A DNA stretch of 19,591 bases from the NCBI GenBank assembly GCA_946482165.1, contig CAMLQS010000054.1:1-19591 (forward strand), written 5' to 3'. The stretch's first letter is position 1. Every line of letters begins with the position of its first letter. The notes under the pieces are model-generated. The model saw only the letters and a program-made list of their open reading frames with translations, made no database searches and was not told the origin of the DNA. The position numbers and the translations under genes are program-made. Positions 1 through 5,828 of this stretch are shown one piece after another. This stretch comes from an uncultured Verrucomicrobiota bacterium. Its GTDB lineage: Bacteria > Verrucomicrobiota > Verrucomicrobiae > Opitutales > Opitutaceae.

Positions 1-521
1 GGGACTTCGTGCGGTTCCAGGATACCCGGCTCCGTCACGAGGTAGAGAAAGTCCGCCGCGTGATATTTATGCAGCCGGGAAAATTTCACCCCCAGCAGGA
101 GCTTCCGCTGCAAGGCTTCAAAGTCTGTCTCCAAGGCGTGCAAGGTCTCATGCCGCAGCCCGCCGAAGTCGTAGCTGTCGAATTCGGCAAACAGCGACTC
201 GCCGCGCCGCAAGTCGGGTCGGTGCATCGCAAGCAAAGCGCGCAACGCCCGCAGTCGTTCGGACAGCGCCCGCAACTCCGTCTGCGCAGCGGGTTCGTCC
301 ACCTGATCGCGAAGAAAATCCACCCGGCTTTGCTTGCATTCGAACAAGGCTGAACGGGCCTCGGGCGAAGCGGGCTTGCGTGTCAACGCGGCCACGTCGG
401 CCCGATAGCCGCTTCGCGGCACCCGCACTTCGCAGGCCACGAATGCGAACCCGGCCGTCATCGCCCATTCGCAGGCGAGACGCTTCAGCACGCGATGCCG
501 CTCGGTTTCTCCGCTGCTCAT
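1..521 (-). CDS. PD-(D/E)XK nuclease-like protein, partial (3' end outside window)
   Basis: The reading frame opens with ATG at 519-521 and runs without a stop to the window edge, giving 173 residues. The N-terminal half resembles small PD-(D/E)XK nuclease-fold proteins of the MmcB-like kind: a helix with Glu18, a strand with RADVAAL (Asp42), then FECKQSRVDFLRD with Glu61-x-Lys63. This is the D...ExK metal-binding arrangement. The visible end, FLYLVTEPGILEPHEV, matches the pattern these proteins show before a final Trp-Gly-Leu-Leu-like segment, which would lie outside the window. A role in DNA cleavage or repair is inferred from the fold only; the substrate is unknown. It lies 145 nt downstream of ftsZ on the same strand, where lpxC often sits in proteobacteria. 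The ATG is preceded by only a weak purine stretch (GGATAGGCA). I am fairly sure it is a real gene and moderately sure of the fold. Confidence 0.72.
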   Translation of the reverse strand, partial: MSSGETERHRVLKRLACEWAMTAGFAFVACEVRVPRSGYRADVAALTRKPASPEARSALFECKQSRVDFLRDQVDEPAAQTELRALSERLRALRALLAMHRPDLRRGESLFAEFDSYDFGGLRHETLHALETDFEALQRKLLLGVKFSRLHKYHAADFLYLVTEPGILEPHEV

Positions 522-604
522 TGCCTATCCCAAATTCGGAAAAAAGCTGTGGCGTCTGAGCAGGTGGGTAGTGCGTCCCTGCGCATGCCGTCGGGACAAT
601 CCAC

Positions 605-649
605 GGGCGGAGGGACCGCCCCCGTCCACCTTCCGGACGCCAATCCGGA
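605..649 (-). terminator. Tandem GC-rich hairpins downstream of ftsZ, possible terminator
   Basis: Two short inverted repeats follow ftsZ in the 145-nt gap before the nuclease-like gene. One is tccgga (632-637) with tccgga (644-649), loop of 6. The other is gggcgg (605-610) with ccgccc (616-621), loop of 5. Neither is followed directly by a T run on the transcribed strand; a T6 run occurs only about 55 nt further on. They could slow or end transcription at the end of the cluster, or be chance in GC-rich DNA. Confidence 0.3.
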
Positions 650-666
650 CCAGCGTTACCGCCGCC

Positions 667-2001
667 TCAGAGATGCAACTTCAGCCCTTGGCGAAGGTAG
701 GTGGGAACGTCGAGATCCTGCCCTTCGAAGAGATTGCGATCCGTCTTTTCGAAGCTGCCGCGCGTCTCGTGCTCGCCGAAGCTGAGTTCGACTTGGTCGG
801 CGGCAACGGCGGGAGCGAGGGGGCGTCCCTTGCGGGAAGATTTGCCGGACGCAGCGTCGGCGCCGAGCTCGAGGTCGGCATCCGATGCGGGCGCGGCGCC
901 CGCCGCGGCATCGGTCGTGGCGACGGCAAGGATGGGGGTCGCGGAGGGAGCGGACGAACCGGCGGCGCGGGCGCGGGCGGCCGGTGCGCGGCGCGGCGCG
1001 AAAACACGTCCGCCGACATCGCTCGTGCCGAGCACCATCAGCTCGACGCGGCCCTGGCAGGTCTCGTCGATCACGGCGCCCATGACCACGTGCGCCTCCT
1101 TGCCAAACTGCTCGGTGACGGCGGCCATGATCTCGTTGACCTTGGGCAAGGTGAGATCGGTGCCGCCGACGATGTTGACGAGCAGCCGGTCAGCCTTGCG
1201 CGCGAACTCGGGCGTGGAGAGCAACGGACAGGTCTTGAGGTTGTCGAGCGCCTCGGCGACGGGGTCGGCGTCGGCGCCGACTGCGAGGCCGAAGAGCGTC
1301 TTGCCGCCGCGGGTGTGGAAAGCCTGCCGGAGCGTGGCGAAGTCCAGGTTGATCAGGCCGGTGCGGAACATCATCGACCAGATCGACTTCACGCCGCGGC
1401 CGATCCACTCGTCGGCGCGCGCGAAGCTGTCGAGAACGGTTTCGCCCTCGGCGGCCTCCTGGAGAAGGAGGTCGTTCGGAAGCGGGATAACGGCGTCGCA
1501 AACCTTGCGCAGGGCCTGAAGGCCCTCGTCGGCCTGCTTCACGCGGCGTCCGCCTTCGAAGCTGAAGGGCAGCGTGACAAATGCGATGACCACGGCGCCT
1601 TGTTCGGCGGCGATCTCGGCCACGGTGGGCGCCGCGCCGGAGCCGGTGCCGCCGCCCATGCCGGCGACGAGGAAGACCAGATCGCAATCCTTCACGACCG
1701 CGGCGATCTTCTCGCGGTCGGCCTCGGCGGCCTGGCGGCCCAGGTCGGGATCGGCGCCCGCGCCGAGACCGCGCGTGATGCCGGCGCCGATGAGGATCTT
1801 GTCCTGCACGGGCGAGGCGGCGAGCGCCTGGGCGTCGGTGTTGATGACCGCCATCTGAAGGCGGTCGAGGTTCTCCATTTTCAGGCGATCGACGGCGTTG
1901 GCGCCGGCGCCGCCGAGGCCGACGACCTTGATGGCGATGCGACGGTCGGTGAGGAGATCGGCGGAAAGGGGCAGCGGAAGCTCGGAGGAGGCGTCGGACA
2001 T
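667..2001 (-). CDS. ftsZ: Cell division protein FtsZ
   Basis: Tubulin-like GTPase that polymerises into the cytoplasmic Z ring and directs septal wall synthesis. The 444-residue protein has a 20-residue N-terminal extension, the nucleotide-binding start VVGLGGAGANAVDRL (26-40), NTDAQAL (54-60) and the signature GGGTGSGAAP (116-125), with tubulin-like Ser at 121. A variable Ala-rich linker follows from about 340 to 425. The C-terminal peptide DVPTYLRQGLKLHL is the expected FtsA-binding tail. In the T7 (synergy) loop the sequence is GLINLDFATLRQAF. Asn218 and Asp220 are present, but Thr223 (codon ACG, 1333-1335) stands where E. coli FtsZ has catalytic Asp212. It starts at ATG with no Shine-Dalgarno sequence. 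It is last in the division cluster, 107 nt after ftsA, with a strong inverted repeat in that gap. The identity is certain; the active-site change is read directly from the DNA. Confidence 0.98.
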   Translation of the reverse strand: MSDASSELPLPLSADLLTDRRIAIKVVGLGGAGANAVDRLKMENLDRLQMAVINTDAQALAASPVQDKILIGAGITRGLGAGADPDLGRQAAEADREKIAAVVKDCDLVFLVAGMGGGTGSGAAPTVAEIAAEQGAVVIAFVTLPFSFEGGRRVKQADEGLQALRKVCDAVIPLPNDLLLQEAAEGETVLDSFARADEWIGRGVKSIWSMMFRTGLINLDFATLRQAFHTRGGKTLFGLAVGADADPVAEALDNLKTCPLLSTPEFARKADRLLVNIVGGTDLTLPKVNEIMAAVTEQFGKEAHVVMGAVIDETCQGRVELMVLGTSDVGGRVFAPRRAPAARARAAGSSAPSATPILAVATTDAAAGAAPASDADLELGADAASGKSSRKGRPLAPAVAADQVELSFGEHETRGSFEKTDRNLFEGQDLDVPTYLRQGLKLHL

Positions 2002-2020
2002 TGTTATGAAGGATGAAGGC

Positions 2021-2104
2021 GGAAACCTGAGACCTGAGGAGGAATCAGCGTTTCGATCTCGGTGGTTTGGGAATTTCAGGTCTCAGGTTTCAGGCCTCAG
2101 GTCT
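2021..2104 (-). repeat. Inverted repeat between ftsA and ftsZ
   Basis: A perfect 16-bp inverted repeat fills most of the 107-nt gap: gaaacctgagacctga at 2022-2037 and its reverse complement at 2076-2091, with a 38-nt loop. The right arm continues into a further degenerate copy (caggcctcaggtctg to about 2104), ending a few bases from the ftsA stop codon. In the transcript it can fold into a stem about 20 nt upstream of the ftsZ start. The same repeat core flanks the four-helix-bundle gene upstream. No T run follows, so it is not a classical terminator. A mobile-repeat remnant, an mRNA stabiliser or an ftsZ leader control element are all possible. Confidence 0.85.
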
Positions 2105-2108
2105 GCTT

Positions 2109-3329
2109 TCACAGCCGCGCGAGGTTGTCGACGGCCTGGCGGAACTTGCCGAAGAATCCGGCGGGCTTCGCCGCCGCGGTTTCAAGTTGCTGGGTGAGGC
2201 CCTGGTGCAGGAGACCGAGCGCGGTGCTGTAGGCGGGGTGCCGCAATTTTTCGGCGACCTCGACGCGCGGGATGCCGAAACGGGCGGGAATCTCAAACAC
2301 GCGGGCGGCGGCGTCCTCGATGCCGGGCAAGGCGGTGGTGCCGCCGGTGAGCACGACGCCGGCGAGGGTCTCCGCGGGCGTGTAGATGTTGCCCAGCTTC
2401 TTGCGGACGACCTCGAAGATCTCGCGCACGCGGGCGGTGGTGATCTGTTCGATGGTCATGCGCGGGAACTTGCGGTCTCCGATGCCCATGTCGCCGTTGA
2501 GCCAGACCGCGTCGTTGCGGTCCTTGGCGGCGACGGTGGCGCGGCCGTAGAGATTTTTCATCTTGTCGGCCTGGCCCTCGGTGATGCGCAGCCCCAGCGA
2601 AAGATCGTTGGTGAGATGATTGCCCCCCACGGGAACGACGCCCGCGACGTAAGGACGGCCGTGGCGGTAGTAGGCGTAGTCCGTGGTGCCGGCCCCGATA
2701 TCGATCGCGAGCACGCCGTGCTGGCGCTCTTCGGGCGTGGTGAGGATGTTGCCGCCGGCGAGAGACGAAAGAACGAGTTCGGTGACCGGGAGGTTGAAGT
2801 TGCGGATGATATGCACGCCGTCGGCAATGCGGTTTTGCTCTCCGTGCACGTGCCAGACGCCGACCGAGAGCCGGTCGCCGCGAATGTCCTCGGGCGAGGG
2901 ATTGAGCGTGCCGTCGAGGTAAAAGGGGCGGCGCAGGAAATGAACGATGCAGCGGCCGGGCGGCAGCGCCTTCGACTTGGCGAGGCCGTAGACGCTGTCG
3001 ATATCGAGCTGGCTGACGCGCCCCTCCAACCCGCCGACATTGACGCTCGCCTCGTGATAAAAACCGTCGATGTGGCTGCCGCTCTGGGCGAGGTAAATCT
3101 GTTGCAGGCGGGCGCCGGCGCTTTGCTCGGCGGCGACCAAGGCGCGGTGGGTGGCTTCGCCGGCCGCGGGAGCGTCGACCACGACGCCCTTCACCACGCC
3201 GCGGGATGGGAACTCGCCCAAGCCGATGACGTTGAGCCGCGAGCCGGAGATCTCGCCGACGAGCGCGGTGACCTTGGAGGTGCCGATTTCGACGGCGCCG
3301 ACGATGCGTGACTTGGAGAAGGCGGACAT
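2109..3329 (-). CDS. ftsA: Cell division protein FtsA
   Basis: Actin-like ATPase that tethers FtsZ filaments to the inner membrane and recruits later divisome proteins. Length, 406 residues, is typical. Visible actin-fold motifs are phosphate 1 GAVEIGTSKV (11-20), phosphate 2 VLAIDIGAGTTDYAYY (206-221) and the adenosine loop GVVLTGGTTALPGIEDA (324-340). The 1C subdomain lies between the first two. The last 16 residues, GFFGKFRQAVDNLARL, form an amphipathic membrane-targeting helix after a short Ala/Lys/Pro linker. The start is ATG at 3327-3329; the 81-nt leader has no Shine-Dalgarno sequence, is pyrimidine-rich next to the start, and carries two copies of the ctgaaacctgag-type repeat. It lies between the inserted four-helix-bundle gene and ftsZ. 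Identity is certain. Confidence 0.98.
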   Translation of the reverse strand: MSAFSKSRIVGAVEIGTSKVTALVGEISGSRLNVIGLGEFPSRGVVKGVVVDAPAAGEATHRALVAAEQSAGARLQQIYLAQSGSHIDGFYHEASVNVGGLEGRVSQLDIDSVYGLAKSKALPPGRCIVHFLRRPFYLDGTLNPSPEDIRGDRLSVGVWHVHGEQNRIADGVHIIRNFNLPVTELVLSSLAGGNILTTPEERQHGVLAIDIGAGTTDYAYYRHGRPYVAGVVPVGGNHLTNDLSLGLRITEGQADKMKNLYGRATVAAKDRNDAVWLNGDMGIGDRKFPRMTIEQITTARVREIFEVVRKKLGNIYTPAETLAGVVLTGGTTALPGIEDAAARVFEIPARFGIPRVEVAEKLRHPAYSTALGLLHQGLTQQLETAAAKPAGFFGKFRQAVDNLARL

Positions 3330-3348
3330 GAAGAAGAGGGATGAGGTG

Positions 3349-3400
3349 CTGAAACCTGAGACCGGAGAGGAAGGATGCGTTTGGAAGACTGAGACCTGAA
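3349..3400 (-). repeat. Two repeat copies in the ftsA leader
   Basis: The gap between the four-helix-bundle gene and ftsA holds ctgaaacctgagacc (3349-3363) and ctgagacctgaa (3389-3400), in the same orientation as each other. The first is the exact reverse complement of 3804-3818 on the other side of the four-helix-bundle gene. The stretch 3351-3384 also resembles 2022-2054 in the ftsZ leader (shared arm, then gaggaa...gcgttt-ga), and both lie 20-21 nt from their start codons. Confidence 0.8.
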
Positions 3401-3410
3401 TCGAATGGAA

Positions 3411-3791
3411 CTAGGACAGGTTTTGCGTGCGTTGTTTGGTGCGCTTGGCCATGGTGACGAAGATCGAGATCAACTCGTCAGCCTCCGTCCAGATGGGCGT
3501 GGTGCGGGAGGAATCTGCTTCGCAATCCTCGTTCAAGAGCTCGAGCCAGAGTTGCGTTTCGTCCGCTTCCTGCGCGCAAAGTTCGATCTTCGCCACGAAC
3601 TCGGCGTCGCTCCTGGCCCGCGACGCTTCCCGATAGTTTGCGGCCACGGAAGTGCCGGCGCGGAGCATTTGGCGTCCAAGGATTCGGACATCTTCGCGCC
3701 GAAAATCCAGCTGCTGATACCCGCGAACGACCATCGAGGCGAACGACTTCGTTCGCGCACGCAGGGCCTGCTTCTTGTCTTCGGAATTCAT
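3411..3791 (-). CDS. Four helix bundle protein (S23 / 23S rRNA intervening-sequence family)
   Basis: A 126-residue helical protein with no signal peptide or membrane segment. The hallmark region of the S23/IVS four-helix-bundle family is clear: QMLRAGTSVAANYREASRAR (41-60), then SDAEFVAKIELCAQEADETQ and LWLELL (to 86). Relatives are encoded in intervening sequences of 23S rRNA genes and as stand-alone genes. The Avd accessory protein of diversity-generating retroelements has a related fold, but no reverse transcriptase is present here. The molecular function is not known; nucleic-acid binding is inferred. It sits between ftsQ and ftsA, where dcw clusters normally have nothing, and is bracketed by inverted repeats. 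By my count about 75% of its codons end in G or C, which looks lower than in the flanking division genes. It starts at ATG (3789-3791) without a Shine-Dalgarno sequence. The frame is intact. Confidence 0.92.
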   Translation of the reverse strand: MNSEDKKQALRARTKSFASMVVRGYQQLDFRREDVRILGRQMLRAGTSVAANYREASRARSDAEFVAKIELCAQEADETQLWLELLNEDCEADSSRTTPIWTEADELISIFVTMAKRTKQRTQNLS

Positions 3792-3796
3792 GTCCG

Positions 3797-3818
3797 GGTT
3801 TCAGGTCTCAGGTTTCAG
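3797..3818 (-). repeat. Repeat copy upstream of the four-helix-bundle gene
   Basis: The 42-nt gap between ftsQ and the four-helix-bundle gene contains two tandem overlapping copies of the ggtttcag unit joined by gtctca (positions 3797-3818). It is inverted relative to the copies at 3349-3400 and matches the right arm of the ftsA-ftsZ repeat (2074-2093) over 20 bases. Confidence 0.8.
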
Positions 3819-3833
3819 CGATTCAACCCTCAG

Positions 3834-4850
3834 CTAGATGCGGAAAAAGGTGAGCGGGGCGGGCGCTTGCGCCGGAGCAGGAGAAGCGGGGCGCGCAGGA
3901 CGGGTGGACGCGCCCGAGGCGGCGGGTTTGGACTCCTTCACTGGAGCCTCGAACGCGACCGGGACCTGGCGGCTTCCGACCGCGAGATTGATCGAACGGA
4001 CGGGAGCGGCGCCGGGCTTGGCGCGAATCTGGTCGAGAATGTAGTCCAGCCGCGCGATCTGGCGGTAAAAGTCGTCGCGTGTTCCGAAAATGATCTCCCC
4101 CACATCCTGGGTGCGCACAAGAATGACCCCGTCACGCGCGAAGCGGGCAAGCGACACGGTCTGAAAATCCTTGGCGAGCGAAGGAGCCGACGCTCGGGCG
4201 GTGCCGAGCAGATCCGAGACGGCGTCCATCCCGGGAACCGGCGAGAAGCCGAGGCCCGAGAGCTGGCGCGTGAGGCTGACGCCTCCCAGCCACGGCAGGC
4301 CCAGCAGGACGGATTCGTCGTAGCCCTCGCCGGCGAAAACGAAGCCGTCGCGCGCCACGAAAAGGTGACGCTCCACGCCGTCGGGCGTGCGGGCGCGGAC
4401 GCGAAGGACGGGGCTGCGTTCTTCCAAGGTGACGGCCAGCACGTCGGGAAAGCGGCGGGCGACGACCGCGACCTTCACCTGGCCGGACTCGAGCAGGCGG
4501 TCGCGCAGGGCGTCGATCTCCAGATCCATCAGCGGCACGCCGGGGCGGACGCCAAGGGTGCGCTCGACCCAGGCGCGATTGAGGACGCCATCTCCGCGGA
4601 CGACGATTTCGCGAAGCGGCGCGGAAGGCGCGGGCGCGGCGAGCGCGGCGGGATTGTCGTTCCAGATGCGCCACCCGAGGTATCCAAAAATCAAACACGC
4701 CGCGGCCAGGCCGACGCCGATCCAGTGGCGCAACGCGGAAAGGACCAGGCGGCGACGTCCGGTGCGGGTGCGCGGACGCGGCGCGGCCTCCGGGGCGACG
4801 GTGTCGCGCCAGGTGGGTGCGGTCTGCGGGATGATCGGGACGTGGTTCAC
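3834..4850 (-). CDS. ftsQ: Cell division protein FtsQ/DivIB
   Basis: Bitopic divisome protein that links FtsL/FtsB to the septal synthase and FtsA. The 338-residue product has a basic Pro-rich cytoplasmic tail (1-42), one membrane helix (about 43-61), then a POTRA-like domain starting near LREIVVRGDGVLNRAWVERT (79-98). This is followed by a beta domain with the typical FPDVLAVTLEERSPVLRV stretch. The last 40 residues are an Ala/Pro-rich low-complexity tail ending LTFFRI, longer than in many FtsQ proteins. FtsQ is poorly conserved, so the call rests on topology, the POTRA pattern and position between ddl and ftsA. The start is GTG (4848-4850), 9 nt after the ddl stop; no Shine-Dalgarno sequence is seen. 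Its stop is followed by a repeat and the inserted four-helix-bundle gene rather than ftsA directly. Confidence 0.88.
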   Translation of the reverse strand: MNHVPIIPQTAPTWRDTVAPEAAPRPRTRTGRRRLVLSALRHWIGVGLAAACLIFGYLGWRIWNDNPAALAAPAPSAPLREIVVRGDGVLNRAWVERTLGVRPGVPLMDLEIDALRDRLLESGQVKVAVVARRFPDVLAVTLEERSPVLRVRARTPDGVERHLFVARDGFVFAGEGYDESVLLGLPWLGGVSLTRQLSGLGFSPVPGMDAVSDLLGTARASAPSLAKDFQTVSLARFARDGVILVRTQDVGEIIFGTRDDFYRQIARLDYILDQIRAKPGAAPVRSINLAVGSRQVPVAFEAPVKESKPAASGASTRPARPASPAPAQAPAPLTFFRI

Positions 4851-4859
4851 GGCAAGCGG

Positions 4860-5828
4860 CTACGCGGAAGGACGGGCGGTTTCCTGAAGACGACGCACGG
4901 CGGGTTTGACCAACTCCCCGACCAGTCCGGTGAAATCGAGCCCAGCGCAACGCGCGCTCATCGGCAGGAGACTGGTTTCCTTCATGCCGGGGAGCGTGTT
5001 TATTTCCAGCAGGAAAAACGCGGATTCCGAAATGAGGATGAAATCGACGCGGGCGTAGTCGCGGCAACCGCAGGCGGCGAACGCCTTTTCGGCGGCGTCG
5101 CGCACGGCCGCGGTGGCGGCCTCGGAGAGCGGCGCGGGGGCGAGATACTCCGTCGCCCCCTTGGTGTATTTGCTCGCGAAATCGTAGACGCCCGAGCGCG
5201 GGCGGATCTCGACGACGCCCATGGACTTGCCGGCCAGGACGCCGACGGACAATTCACGGCCGACGAGACGCGGCTCGGCGATCCAGTTGCCCGGCGCGAG
5301 CGCGGCGAGCGCGGTCTCGAGCGCGGCGCGATCCTCGGGGAGGGCGAGGCCGACGGAAGAGCCTTGGTCGTTGGGCTTGAGCACGATGCGCTCGGAGCCG
5401 AGCGCGGCGATCAACTCGTCGGCGGTGGGACGCACGGCGCCCGATGCGACGGCGAAGGTGCGATCCGGGGCGACGTTCACGCCGACGGATGCCGCGGCGC
5501 GCTTGGTCGCGGCTTTGTCCATCGTGAGCGCGGACGATGCGGCGTCGCAACCCGCGTAGGCGATCCCCGCGGCGTCGAGGAGACGCTGCATGCCGCCGTC
5601 CTCGCCGAAGGTGCCGTGAAGCGTCGAGAAGACGACGTCGCGGGAGGGATCGATGCCGGGGGGAAGCGCCGCGGCCTTCACGTCGATCAGACGCGTCGGC
5701 CAGAGGCGGGCGAGCGCGGCGGCCGAGGCGGCGCCGGAGCCGAGCGAGACTTCGCGCTCGGAAGAGACGCCGCCGGCGAGGACGGCGACGCGGATACCGG
5801 GAACTTGAGCGGGGGCGGAGGCGGACAT
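4860..5828 (-). CDS. ddl: D-alanine--D-alanine ligase
   Basis: ATP-grasp ligase joining two D-alanines to make the dipeptide that MurF adds to the stem peptide; cytoplasmic. The 322-residue protein carries the expected sites: GGVSSEREVSLGSG (Glu24, first D-Ala site), LKPNDQGSSVGL (150-161, ATP loop), SKYTKGATEYLAP (Lys220-Tyr221), YARVDF (Arg260, Asp262) and LLEINTLPGM (Glu275 and Asn277, metal ligands). Tyr221 corresponds to Tyr216 of E. coli DdlB, which favours D-Ala over D-lactate as second substrate. The start ATG (5826-5828) shares its A with the TGA stop of murB (TGATG), indicating translational coupling and fixing the start despite open frame further upstream. ftsQ follows 9 nt later. 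Confidence 0.97.
   Translation of the reverse strand: MSASAPAQVPGIRVAVLAGGVSSEREVSLGSGAASAAALARLWPTRLIDVKAAALPPGIDPSRDVVFSTLHGTFGEDGGMQRLLDAAGIAYAGCDAASSALTMDKAATKRAAASVGVNVAPDRTFAVASGAVRPTADELIAALGSERIVLKPNDQGSSVGLALPEDRAALETALAALAPGNWIAEPRLVGRELSVGVLAGKSMGVVEIRPRSGVYDFASKYTKGATEYLAPAPLSEAATAAVRDAAEKAFAACGCRDYARVDFILISESAFFLLEINTLPGMKETSLLPMSARCAGLDFTGLVGELVKPAVRRLQETARPSA

Larger units (their letters stand above)
3349..3818 (-). mobile_element. Candidate insertion unit: four-helix-bundle gene bracketed by 15-bp inverted repeats
   Basis: The 470-bp unit begins with ctgaaacctgagacc (3349-3363) and ends with its perfect reverse complement (3804-3818), and its only gene is the four-helix-bundle ORF. 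It interrupts the otherwise canonical ftsQ-ftsA junction. S23-type proteins are known from intervening sequences inserted in bacterial 23S rRNA genes, so an inserted origin is plausible. No transposase and no obvious target duplication are visible (outer flanks gaggtg and cgattc differ). The assignment as a mobile unit is inference; the repeats and gene are seen directly. Confidence 0.4.

Noticed and set aside
3411..3791. Diversity-generating retroelement suggested by the Avd-like four-helix bundle
   Set aside because: No reverse transcriptase, template repeat or variable repeat is visible anywhere in the window, and the protein fits the S23/IVS family better.
3349..3818. Target-site duplication around the four-helix-bundle unit
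   Set aside because: The bases just outside the inverted repeats (gaggtg on one side, cgattc on the other) do not match.
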